A DNA stretch of 64,000 nt from Chondrilla cf. caribensis (GCA_964020155.1 OZ026552.1:942501-1006500); one strand, 5' to 3'. Positions 22,701 to 35,449 are shown, numbered from the stretch's first letter. A program made the numbers and translations. The notes: generated by a model not told the origin, from the letters alone.

Positions 22701-25095
22701 AAGAAATCTCAAATTGCTTAGGTGATCACCACAAGGCGTAATACACTTATATATGAATCTACATACAAAGTATATATATTGGTAATAGGGGGAAATTTTG
22801 ATCGACATCAAAATGCATCTTTTTTGTTATCAGAAGGTAGCTACCAGGTCCAGGAGTGTGTCTGTGCATTCGGATTTGAGCTATGATGCATCACGTGCAC
22901 ACAGGAGAGGCCGTGGTGACAACTCAAAAAATTGACATTTTTTGGCTTGTCACCACGAGGCTTATAGCGCACTCAGGACAATCAGAATGCTTACGAAATT
23001 GTGTTGGTGAGTTAGGCATGGACACTAGGTAGCCCTTGGTGACCAGCAAAGAAATCTCAAATTGCTTAGGTGATCACCACAAGGCGTAATACACTTATAT
23101 ATGAATCTACATACAAAGTATATATATTGGTAATAGGGGGAAATTTTGGTCCACATCAAAATGCATCTTTTTGCTTTCAGAAGGTAGCTACTAGGTCCAG
23201 GAGTGTGTCTGTGCATTCGGATTTGAGCTATGATGCATCACGTGCACACAGGAGAGGCCGTGGTGACAACTCAAAAAATTGACATTTTTTGGCTTGTCAC
23301 CACGAGGTTTATAGCGCACTCAGGACAATCAGAATGCTTACGAAATTGTGTTGGTGAGTTAGGCATGGACACTAGGTAGCCCATGGTGACCAGCAAAGAA
23401 ATCTCAAATTGCTTAGGTGATCACCACAAGGCGTAATACACTTATATATGAATCTACATACAAAGTATATATATTGGTAATAGGGGGAAATTTTGGTCCA
23501 CATCAAAATGCATCCTTTTGCTATCAGAAGGTAGCTACTAGGTCCAGGAGTGTGTCTGTGCATTCGGATTTGAGCTATGATGCATCACGTGCACACAGGA
23601 GAGGCCGTGGTGACAACTCAAAAAATTGACATTTTTTGGCTTGTCACCACGAGGCTTATAGCGCACTCAGGACAATCAGAATGCTTACGAAATTGTGTTG
23701 GTGAGTTAGGCATGGACACTAGGTAGCCCATGGTGACCAGCAAAGAAATCTCAAATTGCTTAGGTGATCACCACAAGGCGTAATACACTTATATATGAAT
23801 CTACATACAAAGTATATATATTGGTAATAGGGGGAAATTTTAGTCCACATCAAAATGCATCTTTTTTGCTATCAGAAGGTAGCTACCAGGTCCAGGAGTG
23901 TGTCTGTGCATTCGGATTTGAGCTATGATGCATCACGTGCACACAGGAGAGGCCGTGGTGACAACTCAAAAAATTGACATTTTTTGCTTGTCACCACGAG
24001 GCTTATAGCGCACTCAGGACAATCAGAATGCTTACGAAATTGTGTTGGTGAGTTAGGCATGGACACTAGGTAGCCCTTGGTGACCAGCAAAGAAATCTCA
24101 AATTGCTTAGGTGATCACCACAAGGCGTAATACACTTATATATGAATCTACATACAAAGTATATATATTGGTAATAGGGGGAAATTTTGGTCCACATCAA
24201 AATGCATCCTTTTGCTATCAGAAGGTAGCTACTAGGTCCAGGAGTGTGTCTGTGCATTCGGATTTGAGCTATGATGCATCACGTGCACACAGGAGAGGCC
24301 GTGGTGACAACTCAAAAAATTGACATTTTTTGGCTTGTCACCACGAGGCTTATAGCGCACTCAGGACAATCAGAATGCTTACGAAATTGTGTTGGTGAGT
24401 TAGGCATGGACACTAGGTAGCCCATGGTGACCAGCAAAGAAATCTCAAATTGCTTAGGTGATCACCACAAGGCGTAATACACTTATATATGAATCTACAT
24501 ACAAAGTATATATATTGGTAATAGGGGGAAATTTTGGTCCACATCAAAATGCATCCTTTTGCTATCAGAAGGTAGCTACTAGGTCCAGGAGTGTGTCTGT
24601 GCATTCGGATTTGAGCTATGATGCATCACGTGCACACAGGAGAGGCCGTGGTGACAACTCAAAAAATTGACATTTTTTGGCTTGTCACCACGAGGCTTAT
24701 AGCGCACTCAGGACAATCAGAATGCTTACGAAATTGTGTTGGTGAGTTAGGCATGGACACTAGGTAGCCCATGGTGACCAGCAAAGAAATCTCAAATTGC
24801 TTAGGTGATCACCACAAGGCGTAATACACTTATATATGAATCTACATACAAAGTATATATATTGGTAATAGGGGGAAATTTTGGTCCACATCAAAATGCA
24901 TCCTTTTGCTATCAGAAGGTAGCTACTAGGTCCAGGAGTGTGTCTGTGCATTCGGATTTGAGCTATGATGCATCACGTGCACACAGGAGAGGCCGTGGTG
25001 AAAAACTCAAAAAATTGACATTTTTTGCTTGTCACCACGAGGCTTATAGCGCACTCAGGACAATCAGAATGCTTACGAAATTGTGTTGGTGAGTT
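19787..25095. repeat. 347-bp satellite array with an internal inversion
   Basis: About 15 units of 347–348 bp. Roughly 2.6 units (19787–20682) are in one orientation and about 12.7 units (20683–25095) are in the other, with the switch at about 20682. Each unit carries CGTGGTGACAA and TTGTCACCACG as a perfect 11-bp inverted pair around an A/T-rich loop. Open frames of 63 and 70 aa repeat in every unit but only reflect the high identity. It interrupts a spacer that is short in block 5 (44440–44620). Confidence 0.95.
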
Positions 25096-25249
25096 TGTTA
25101 TGGACCTTAGCATCTTTACACAATATACGCATATATTATAATATTATAATCAATATTTCAAGGAGCTGCCTATGTTATTGGTTCCATGTACTGTATGAAA
25201 TACTGATAGGTAAAGAATACATACGCTCTGTATATGATGTTTTATGGCT

Positions 25250-25450
25250 TCACATGATGTACACTCAACACTGGTGTGCACCAGGTCATAACATCCTTCA
25301 CCTCACAAAGGAGGAAATGAGTTTCCATTCCAACTTCAAAACCCAACCCACAAACAGTGATTAGGAAAGAGGCATCACTACTGACAACTTCATTTGTTAG
25401 ATCCTGGGCTAGAATTTTAGGGATTGATCCAGTAATAAAGTGAGTTGAGT
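25250..25450 (+). repeat. Block-associated ~190-bp segment, block 3
   Basis: A copy of the segment at 2062, 2588, 10446 and 44680. An in-frame TAG in the + frame (AGTGATTAG) argues against coding here. The hairpin related to GGTCTTTAAGTG follows at about 25567–25653. Confidence 0.6.
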
Positions 25451-25699
25451 ACACCCACAACACACTCTCCAGTCCCTTAACACAAATAAACCACGAATAA
25501 TGTGATGATAAGTGTTCAGTAGAACTGACCAACTAAGGAACCATTACTAAAGTGGTCCCACAGTTGAGGTGGTCTTTAAGTGATACTGTACTTTGTATAT
25601 ATAGTACAGCATAGTACTGTACTTTGTATATATAGTACAGTACCACTTAAAGACCATATATGTATGCTGTTGCATTAGGCAAATATGTATTGCACTGAG

Positions 25700-26694
25700 A
25701 GACAGAGTTTATTACTATCGATCTGAGGTCTGTTTACAGGTGTGGGTTTAGTGTTGTGTGGTATAGGGAGGTGAACACACACATTCCCTGTGTCAACAAC
25801 ACCACACATAACTACAGTGCATATGTCTTCCATACCATCCCCAGCTGTAAGACACTGACAGGACTGGAGTGCTGCCATTCAGCTTTGATGGACGTCAGTG
25901 CACGCATTGAGCCAAGTGGACGCAAGGTACAGGTTGAGAGTGGGAATATAGAGGCTTTACCGGTTATTCTGGAAGGTGAGGTCTATGTATAAGCATGTAC
26001 AAGTTATTATGTTCATTCATTTGAGTGAAAACAACGTGCAAACATTGTAAACACAAACACACACACACACACAAACTCCCTCTCACACACACGAGTACAC
26101 AAATAAATTTTGTATTTGTATATATACACACAGAATATGTATGTATATTTTTATACTTATACATGGTAACCTATAGCTAACTGTACCAAACCATTCATCT
26201 GTTGTTGCAATTTCCTGGAATATGTATATGAGTTTCATATGCACATGAATTATAATAAATATCCAGTTAATCTGCCAAACTCACCATTTAACTGTATGTA
26301 TAGAAAACAACATGTAGATGATTACAATAAGAATCACTGTGACAGTATAATAGTTTTAGAGGTATTATAAATGTATTATGTGATATTACGGAATATATCC
26401 ACACAAGATTGTAAATTGAGCTGTGGATGTTGATATTAGACACTCTTCTTTGTCACACTAGACATACTGGCATGGCTGTTCGGAGGGTTAGTATTCTTAG
26501 CATTACTACTGGTTGCCATAGTGACGTGCAGAGTCTGCTTGAGCATTGATAAATACCTCAAAGGAAATCACAAAATGAAGAAAATTGAAGATTGCATTGT
26601 GATGTATCCAAATCCAAGTTTTGTTGAGTCTGAAGATGAGAAAAATGTTGGTTCATCTCCGCAAAATAAGCATAACATTTCGGACAGTAGATGA
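25700..26694 (+). CDS. Single-pass membrane protein, ectodomain exon plus TM/cytoplasmic exon (5' end unknown)
   Basis: Two exons are readable. 25700–25975 (276 nt, phase 1 at both ends) encodes an ectodomain beginning ETEFITIDLRSVYRCGF, with several cysteines and N-glycosylation sequons (NNT, NTT, NYS). 26462–26694 encodes the transmembrane helix (ILAWLFGG, then LVFLALLLVAIVT), a basic cysteine-containing juxtamembrane stretch and a short tail with YPNPSFVESEDEK, ending TGA. The donor GTGAGG and acceptor CACACTAG fit in phase 1. No start codon or signal exon was found nearby; upstream exons could be distant. I do not recognise the ectodomain; an Ig-like fold (SVVWYR) is only a guess. Confidence 0.6.
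26056..26100 (+). repeat. Short CA tract in the membrane-protein gene intron
   Basis: CACACA runs at the position where block 5 has a long CA array (45465–45642). Confidence 0.8.
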
Positions 26695-26699
26695 TAACA

Positions 26700-28230
26700 A
26701 ATTTTGAATCATACGATATTTTTATAATGCTTTTGTATCTGGATAATAGAATTGTGTGTATAATTTCATGAGGTCGTAATTTTGTGTCTTGCGACTTGGC
26801 CCTATTCACAAATTTTTACTCATTGAAATCCTCACAAGCAAAATATCAAAACACGAATCAGAATATTAATACAACGAATTGATTGTTTGAACGAAAAATC
26901 TTAATATTTTCCACCATATGGTTTACACAACCACTACTGGTGTTATTTGTATGAAGAATCCAACACCAAATAGATTTACAAATAGAAATGGTATAGTCTA
27001 CAGTACGTAGACCATTAAGGGAGATGGTAGAGACATTGGGGAATCGTGGGCACATGCACTGGAACTGCCATTATTAGTCACTACAATGTCTGTAGCACAT
27101 CCAGAAGGGTGTACATCCATACATAAATATTGGTATTGCTATGTATCAAATGGACACTAGGGTTTCTGTGGTGACTGACAACAAATAATTCTTCCGGACA
27201 GTCACCACAAGGTCTGTAGATCCTTCAAGGTGTACATCTGAGAGTATTGGTGTTACTATGACACTAGGGAGGCTGTGGATACCAGTAATAGAAATATATA
27301 CATACATATGCACCATATATCCATATAGCCACTATGTCTGTAGCACCTCCACAAGGGGTACATTGGAGTTAGAAATATCAAACATAAATGCAAAATATCA
27401 ATACGCAAATCATGAAATTATCACTGTGAGATGATTGTTGGAGCGTGAAATCACCAAATTTTCCCCCACAAACATTTTTCGCTATACGATATACAGCCAT
27501 TACTGGTGTTATGTGTAATACAGTATGAAGAATCTATCACCAAGTAGATTTGTCAATAGAAATGGTATAGTTACAATGGTATACCCAGCATTAGAATAAT
27601 GTGTGTGGTATGGACACTAGGGAGGCTGTGCATGATGATCAGTGAGAAAACTGGCACGATCCAATGTGAGATGGGAGACTTGATGTCTGCTTTGGTGAAC
27701 AGTAATGGCGTACAAACACCCATTGTAACTCTCACACAATACTGTTAGAGTCTAGTGCAGGCCTCACTTGTGTGATATATTACATACATTATGACCTTCA
27801 TTAAAATGCAATTTATTGCATTGTACATGGCATCACATCATGAGAATCCTAAATGGGTAGATCAGGGAGTCATGGGGAAACCACGTGTATAGTGGAACGA
27901 TTGCATAACAGATATCCCATGATAAAATCAATTGACAGATTATGATTGAGGTCACAGGTTTGCATTTAGGAGGACATGAGTAATTAACGAATTTCCGTTC
28001 AGTTAGGTTTTCCTGGATGATGTGGTAGAGCTATTGTCTGTTGACACAGTAATGGCGCCATTGCCTGTGTGATGTACGTAAACAATACAGGCTATTATTA
28101 TCATGTCTGGAGCCAAGCATGTGCTTACCATGCAGTTGACTGAATGCATATGTAAGTGTGCATGGATATATACAGTACATAGCTATGACAGTGATATCCA
28201 ATAATGTGCAGATTCAACTGAATGAAAGTG
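26700..28230 (+). other. Block 3 intergenic sequence
   Basis: A non-coding counterpart of 3200–5150 and 46290–47600, with the GATCAGTGA-containing conserved stretch near 27640. No gene was seen. Confidence 0.5.
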
Positions 28231-28233
28231 ATG

Positions 28234-28600
28234 TGGACTCTCCAAATGTAAGTACAGTGGGCCCTCCCACCTATCAGTAACGTGGACCCTTCCACCTATC
28301 AGTACAGTGGACCCTCCCACCTGTCAGTACAGTGGACCCTCCCACCTGTCAGTAACGTGGACCCTTCCACCTGTCAGTAACGTGGACCCTCCCACCTGTC
28401 AGTACAGTAGACCCTTCCACCTATCAGTATTGTGGACCCTCCCACCTGTAAGTACAGTGGACCCTCCCACCTATCAGTATTGTGGACCCTCCCACCTGTC
28501 GGTACAGTGAGCCCTCCCACCTGTCAGTACAGTGGACCCTCCCACCTGTCGGTACAGTGAACCCTCCCACCTGTCAGTACAGTGGACCCTCCCTCCTGCC
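28234..28600 (+). repeat. 25-bp minisatellite array d
   Basis: About 14 units; several read TGTAAGTA instead of TGTCAGTA. Confidence 0.95.
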
Positions 28601-28604
28601 GCTA

Positions 28605-29220
28605 GTTCCCTCTCATATCCGCTCTCAGGAGGCGGTAGTGACCCCTTGAGACCTGTAGCAAATCTTACATTGCTGGTAATATGTGTGGTGTCAACACTGG
28701 GAAAGCTGTGTGGAGACTAGACGCTAATGTTATCTGGACTGTCAATATTATATGAGGTCTGTAGCACCTGCGAGGTATATACACATGGTAGAGAGGACAT
28801 CACTGCAATAGTACATAGAGATGATTGGGACAAGTTATTCACTGATCAGAAATATGGTCATCGCTCTAACAGGGAAAAATGCCAATCAGTGAGTCTTGAG
28901 TATATCATGTGTACATGTATGTTGGGGAATACATAGCAGATATCTACGATTGAGGTTCCATGGTTACAGTTATGCCTAGAGGAGCATAGACGTAAACAAT
29001 TGCAAATTTCTGCTCAATTAGGTTTTCCTGGATGATGCAACATTAACAGAAGTTAGCACAATAATAGCATTTACTATTACAGAAACAAACTACATAAAAT
29101 ATTGCTTGCTACCTATGCATGACATGATGTCTAATGACATGTGAAATATGATCCTCATGCAATCACTTCAATGTACAGACACATACGTTACTATAACAAT
29201 GATATTCAGTGAAAATCAAA
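28605..29220 (+). other. Inter-array spacer, block 3
   Basis: Block-unit sequence between the two arrays; no gene was seen. Confidence 0.5.
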
Positions 29221-29221
29221 A

Positions 29222-29492
29222 TCTAACATGAACTCTCACACCTGTCAGTACAGTGGACCCTCACACCTATCAGTACTGTGGACCCTCACACCTGTCAGTA
29301 CAGTGGACCCTCCCACCTGTAAGTACAGTGGACCTCCCCACCTGTCAGTACAGTGGACCCTCCCACCTGTCAGTACAGTGAACCCTCCCACCTGTCAGTA
29401 CAGTGGACCCTCCCACCTGTAAGTACAGTGGACCTCCCCACCTGTCAGTACAGTGGACCCTCCCACCTGTCAGTACAGTGAACCCTCCCAAC
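29222..29492 (+). repeat. 25-bp minisatellite array e
   Basis: About 11 units, with an internal duplication of about 100 bp. It ends 343 bp before the block 4 TATA box. Confidence 0.95.
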
Positions 29493-29793
29493 CCTGTTGT
29501 GTAAAAATGCTAACGGAGGATAATACTCTACAAAAATCGATTTTCAAGATGCTGACGTGTGTACTACAATTGTATATACATGCAAAGTGGTGGAGTAGAA
29601 CTCTGACAAGTACACAAAAAGTTCAGACTGGCAGATGCATGGCTATACTCTTATATCTCATTCACATTTGAATTTATATAATATTAATACTATTTTTAAT
29701 CATATAATTACAATACTGCGTATTATATGATTGCAGTAAGATAGGGGCGATTTAGTGTATGGGGATGTATAGTACTGAGTTTAGGAGTTTCAA

Positions 29794-29840
29794 CCTTGTG
29801 TCAACCCGTACAGGGTACAAGGCTTCACCTAGGCTATAAG
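29794..29840 (+). promoter_or_regulatory. Conserved TIL-gene promoter, block 4
   Basis: Inverted-end element at 29794–29822 and TATAAG at 29835–29840, 109 nt before the ATG at 29944. Confidence 0.75.
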
Positions 29841-29943
29841 TAGGCCCTTGAGGAAGACCACAATCAGCTCGTAGGAATACGTATCAGAAACTAAACTCTG
29901 TTTCATTCAAGTTCAAACCCTGAAATTCCTCAACTGATAAGAA

Positions 29944-32900
29944 ATGGTCAGAGTGAATTCCCTGACTCTGGTTGCCACTCTGATTTGTTTCTCTGTGGTT
30001 GCTGTGGAAGGAACATCTCCCCCTTTGCCACCTAGTAAGTTGAATGTGTAGAGTGTATAGGCTATAGCTACGGAATTTGAAGTTGTATTACTAATCACAT
30101 GTGAGTGGGTATGAGTGTAGGATCAAGATTACATATGCACATAAATGTTATTGTCTCCTCATAAAAGAATGCCCAGGCCCAATTGTGGGTCAGATCTACT
30201 ATCCTGAATGTGCTCCTTGTGATGGGACTTGTGAGAATCCTGTTGTGGAGTGTCCTGCAATATGCAAACCTGGTTGTGCCTGTCCAGTAGGACAAGTGAT
30301 CAAAGATGGAAGAGCATGCGTAAACCAAACTGAATGTCCACCAGGTGATATATATGCAACATTAGATATTATATGAGTGAAATTGAAGTTAATAATGCAG
30401 ATCCTGATTGTTGGTTCTATTGAACACCACATAAAGATTACTTAATATGTAAATTTTATTGTCTCCTCATAACAGTGTCATGCCCAGTCAGGGGTCAGAT
30501 CTACTATCCTGAATGTGCTCCTTGTGATGGGACTTGTAGGAATCCTAATCCTCCATGTCCTCTGATATGTAAACCTGGTTGTGCCTGTCCAGAAGGATAC
30601 GTGATCTTTGATAGAAAAGCATGTGTTAACAAATCCGAATGTCCACAAGGTGATACAAAATTAATGCTATATAATATATTTTACGAGTGGAATTGTGAAG
30701 CTACTATGAAGATTCTGAATTGCTGATAATATATAAAATATACATAAAAGTTACGTACATAAATTCATTGTCTCCTCATAACAGTATGTCCGATTGAGGG
30801 TCAGATCTACTATCCTGAATGTGCTCCTTGTGATGGGACTTGTGAGAATCCTAATCCGCCATGTCCAGAAATATGTAAACCTGGTTGTGCCTGTCCACGA
30901 GGAAAAGTGATCAAGGATGGAAAATGTGTTGACAAAACGGATTGTCCACCAGGTGATATATTATAATATATTGCAATGTTACATAATATATGAGTGAAAT
31001 AATGCAGATTCTGAATTGTTGTTTACATTAGACACCACTTAAAATTACTTAATATGTGAATTTCATTGTCTCCTCATAACAGTATCATGCCCAGTTATCG
31101 GTCAGATCTACTATCCTGAGTGTGCTCCTTGTGATGGGACTTGTGAGAATCCTAATCCTGTGTGTCCAAAAATATGTAAACCTGGTTGTGCCTGTCCAGA
31201 AGGATACGTCATCTTTGATAGAAAAGCATGTGTTAACAAATCTGAATGTCCACAAGGTGATATATATGTAATATTTGATGAGTGAAATTGAAGCTAATAG
31301 GAAGATTCTGAATTATTGTTAATATTAAAAATACATAGAGATTGCTTACATAAATTCATGTCTCCTCATAACAGTATGTCCGATTGAGGGTCAGATCTAC
31401 TATCCTGAATGTGCTCCTTGTGATGGGACTTGTGAAAATCCTAATCCGCCGTGTCCAGACATATGTAAACCTGGTTGTGCCTGTCCACGAGGAAAAGTGA
31501 TCAAAGATGGAAAATGTGTTGACAAAACGGATTGTCCACCAGGTGATATATTATAATAATATGTAATGTTATGATATACGAGTGAAATCAAAGCTAATAA
31601 TTTACCAGTCTGGCCTGCTACGACCGTCTTTCTTTCTAAATGCCTCCGCGTGAAAGACGGTCTAGTGGCACTAGAGATTAACTGTGCAACTATTGATGAA
31701 TCAGATACGAGTGCCAAGATTCTCGGCACTCATTAAAAAGAAGGTGTTAGATTACACAACGATCATAGTGATAGGGGTCCAGGTTGTGAGGTTCGCTCCA
31801 AGTTTGACAATGAACATAGTGCTTGGGTTGAATGGATTTATCTTGAGGGTTTCCTTCTGTGGTATGCTGAACAGTGGATGATTGGATAGGGGGTGAGCTT
31901 TCAATTGGAGTTAAGAGACCTCTTACGAATTTCGAGGGTAAAATGAACATTTGTGCGACCAAAGTTTAACTTTCAACTCCAACTCTCTCTCTCAGGGGTA
32001 ATCATCTTCAGCCTTTTGGACAGCAAAAAACGTACGAGGGCATGTTTTGTACAAGCAAGCCTGTGAATCGTCCACTTCGCTGATGTCAAAAATGCCAACA
32101 AATTCTTCTCCAACGCTGGTCAACTCTTCATTTATTTTCAGTAGGTAGTTCTTCACATCAAGCGCAGAACAGTACGAATGATATATTCGGTCAAAATTTC
32201 TCCATTCAAAAACCTTCAATGGAAGGATTTTGAATGGAGAAATACTTGAAGGCTTCAATCTTGATACCTATGGGTGCTACCGATCAACTACGTATGTTCT
32301 CCTTGCCCAGGGCACTTGGTGGGATGGTCATAGCAGGCCAGACTAATAATGTACATGATGAATTGTTGCTTACATTAGACACCACATAAAAATTAGTACT
32401 TAATATGTGAATTTCATTGTCTCCTCATAACAGTATCATGCCCAGTCATTGGTCAGATCTACTATCCTGAATGTGCTCCTTGTGATGGGACTTGTGAGAA
32501 TCCTAATCCTGTGTGTCCAAAAATATGTAAACCTGGTTGTGCCTGTCCAGAAGGATACGTGATCTTTGATAGAAAAGCATGTGTTAACAAATCCGAATGT
32601 CCACAAGGTGATATATATGTAATATTTGATGAGTGAAATTGAAGCTAATATGAAGATTCTAAATTGTTGTTAATATTAAAAATACATAGAGATTGCTTAC
32701 ATAAATTCATGTCTCCTCATAACAGTATGTCCAATTGAGGGTCAGATCTACTATCCTGAATGTGCTCCTTGTGATGGGACTTGTGAGAATCCTAATCCAC
32801 CATGTCCAGACATATGTAAACCTGGTTGTGCCTGTCCACGAGGAAAAGTGATCAAAAATGGAAAATGTGTTGACAAAACGGATTGTCCACCAGGTGATAT

Positions 32901-34903
32901 ATTATAATATATGCAATGTTACATAATTGGAGTGAAATAATGCAGATTCTGAATTGTTGTTTACATTAGACACCACTTAAAATTACTTAATATGTGAATT
33001 TCATTCTCTTCTCATAACAGTATCATGCCCAGTTATCGGTCAGATCTACTATCCTGAGTGTGCTCCTTGTGATGGGACTTGTGAGAATCCTAATCCTCCA
33101 TGTCCTCTGATATGCAAACCTGGTTGTGCCTGTCCAGAAGGATACGTGATCTTTGATAGAAAAGCATGTATTAACATATCCGAATGTCCACAAGGTAATA
33201 TATATATGTAATATTATATGAGTGAAATTGAAGCTAATATGAAAATTCTGAATTGTTGCTTATATTAAAAAATACATAAAGATTGCTTACATAAATTCAT
33301 TTTCTCCTCATAACAGTATGCCCGATTGAGGGTCAGATCTACTATCCTGAATGTGCTCCTTGTGATGGGACTTGTGAGAATCCTAATCCGCCATGTCCAG
33401 AAATATGTAAACCTGGTTGTGCCTGTCCACGAGGACAAGTGATCAAAGATGGAAAATGTGTTGACAAAACGGATTGTCCACCAGGTGATATATTATAATA
33501 TATGCAATATTATATAATATATGAGTGAAATCATAGCTAGTAATGCAGATTCTGAATTGTTGTTTTGTATTAAAATCCACATAAAGATTACTCACATAAA
33601 TTTCATTGTCTCCTCATAACAGTATGTGAGATCAAGGGTCAGATCTACTATCCTGAATGTGCTCCTTGCAATGGGACTTGTGAGAATCCTAATCCTCCAT
33701 GTCCAGAAATATGTAAACCTGGTTGTGCCTGTCCAGAGGGTAAGGTCATCAAAAATGGGAAGAGGTGCGTGAAACCTAAGAGGTGTCCGGAAAAAGGTGA
33801 TTTCAAGTTTGACTCTTTCTGTGTATGTATGTGTACATGTGTTGCAAGTATAACATGTACATATAGCCCATTATATTTTCAGAACTCTTGCTTTTATGTT
33901 TTAAAATTCAATAAAGAATATGCGAGTCATGAGCATTTCACATGATTCTTAAGCAAACATGAGACTAATTTATACATACTTTCATAAAGAATATACAGTA
34001 TGCATACTAGAGTTCATTCAGATCAACTATTTTGGACTTTTGACGGTTGCTGAAACTCTTTCAAAGATTTTGGCAAAGTATCTACACAGTTTCATGCAAA
34101 ACTTATTGAAATTCATAATCTCCACAAATTGACATCCACGTGCCAAAGGCTGAGATGTATGTACATGGAGGGTGTGAGCTTTCAAGTGTTTACTGCTTAT
34201 CATCAACTCCATGATAGCCCATTAGGACTAAATTTTCACCATGTACAATATTGCCAGTGTATTTCATTGCTGACATGTTCTGATGGCTTTTATGTTACTA
34301 AACCTCCAAAATGCTGCTGCTTTCAGGAACAGAGGGGAGTTTTGAAATAAGTGTGGTGAATACACCTCTGAACTGAAATTTCATGGGTCAAACTAAGTGT
34401 TTTATCCGGCACAAAATTGAACATGATGTACATTAAACCATTGCCACTAGTTAAGAATGTTAAAACCAGGTTTCATGTTATTCTTTTGACCTCAAGATAA
34501 AATACGGAGACACAAAAGTGAAATGTAATGTCACACTTTCAAATGTATGTGTGTGTACTTAGTTGTGTTTGTATGTGTATGCATGTGCATGTATGTGTTG
34601 TGTGTGTGTGATAATAGTATTACAAGATGAGATACATTACAGCTATCAATGTATATAGAACCTAAATTAATAATCACCACATTCACGAGTGTATATGAAG
34701 ATTACTTACGTGAACTTCATTGTTTTCTCATAACAGCATGCCCAATCAAGGGTCAGATCTACTATCCTGAATGTGCTCCTTGTGATGGGACTTGTGAGAA
34801 TCCTAATCCTCCGTGTCCAGAAATATGTAGACCTGGTTGTGCCTGTCGAGAAGGAAAAGTGATCAAAAACGGGAGGAGGTGTGTGAATCCTAAGAACTGT
34901 TAA
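29944..34903 (+). CDS. Secreted eleven-domain TIL protease-inhibitor-like protein (block 4)
   Basis: Exons are 29944–30034 (signal peptide MVRVNSLTLVATLIC start, then SPPLPP linker), 30168–30344, 30476–30649, 30785–30952, 31083–31256, 31375–31542, 32434–32607, 32726–32893, 33021–33194, 33317–33484, 33623–33796 and 34737–34903 (TAA). Together they make 659 codons in an unbroken frame. Eleven ten-cysteine TIL domains have inferred P1 residues A, L, E, K, D, K, D, L, E, E, E. Domains 2–9 alternate between an S-type (extra Ser before Cys1, EGYVIFDRKAC) and a D-type (RGKVIKDGKC, shorter by two residues). Domain 10 has CNGTC, creating an N-glycosylation sequon. A 741-bp transposon-like insertion sits in the intron at 31543–32433. 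Inferred role: a multi-headed, mostly non-trypsin-specific inhibitor or scaffold. Confidence 0.87.
31602..32342. mobile_element. About 741-bp non-autonomous DNA transposon-like insertion
   Basis: Inverted ends TCTGGCCTGCTACGACC (31608–31624) and GGTCATAGCAGGCCAGA (32326–32342). CTAATAAT occurs directly before (31594–31601) and after (32343–32350), suggesting an 8-bp target duplication of the hAT type. The equivalent introns of other cassettes lack it. The 5' terminus has seven extra bases outside the inverted repeat, so exact ends are uncertain. A hairpin (TTTCTCCATTC … GAATGGAGAAA) lies at 32198–32244. Confidence 0.65.
31992..32258 (-). CDS. Open reading frame within the insertion, function unknown
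   Basis: An 88-codon minus-strand frame with non-repetitive composition (for example NEELTSVGEEF). It is not recognised and occurs only in this insertion. It could be a captured host exon, a transposase remnant, or chance. Confidence 0.2.
   Translation of the reverse strand: MKPSSISPFKILPLKVFEWRNFDRIYHSYCSALDVKNYLLKINEELTSVGEEFVGIFDISEVDDSQACLYKTCPRTFFAVQKAEDDYP
33910..33915 (+). terminator. Poly(A) signal AATAAA, internal to the block 4 gene
   Basis: Lies 114 bp after TIL exon 33623–33796 and before the last TIL exon. Homologous in position to 17102, so an alternative short end is possible. Confidence 0.35.
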
Positions 34904-35001
34904 AAATAAGGTAATTTCAAGTGCGGCTCTCTCTCTGTATGTGTGTACATTTGTATAACATGTACATGCCACCTTTTACATTTTCAAAACTTTTGTTTAT
35001 G

Positions 35002-35007
35002 ATTAAA
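35002..35007 (+). terminator. Poly(A)-like signal ATTAAA, block 4 gene
   Basis: ATTAAA about 100 bp after the stop at 34903, in the region homologous to AATAAA at 18039. Confidence 0.3.
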
Positions 35008-35385
35008 ATGTGAAATTTCTAGTGTAGCGAGTCATGAGTGTTTCACATGACATCTAGACATGAGACTAATTCATGCTTCACTAAGGAATATCTGCACACC
35101 AGAGTTTGTTCAGATTAGCTATTTTGTAGATTTAACAGCTGTTGGAACTCTTTTAAAACTTCAGAAAGTTTCCACACAGTCTGATGTGAAGTTTATTGAA
35201 TATCCTAGAGAACAGAGTTGTTCAGAGTATATGTGATGAATATATCTACATCGTTCACCTGACGTTTCATAGGCCGAATTTGCCGTTTTATTTGATTCAA
35301 ATAGATTATGATATACATTAAACTACTATTGCCACTAGTTAAGAATGTTAAAACCAGGTTCCATGTGCATATGTCATGCCTTCAA

Positions 35386-35436
<51 letters not shown>

Positions 35437-35449
35437 CGTGTGTGTATGT

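Larger units (their letters stand above)
30476..33484 (+). repeat. About 600-bp two-exon TIL cassette, four tandem copies
   Basis: S-type exons start at 30476, 31083, 32434 and 33021; D-type exons start at 30785, 31375, 32726 and 33317. Spacing is 607 bp, about 610 bp after subtracting the insertion, and 587 bp. The composition differs from the block 2 cassette, so this is a separate amplification. Confidence 0.85.

Noticed and set aside
21333..25092. 70-codon and 63-codon frames repeated in every satellite unit
   Set aside because: Repeat identity alone explains their conservation, and frames exist on both strands with no codon-biased change pattern visible.
19787..25095. CRISPR-like array
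   Set aside because: Units are 347 bp of near-identical sequence without short repeat/variable spacer structure, in a eukaryotic setting.
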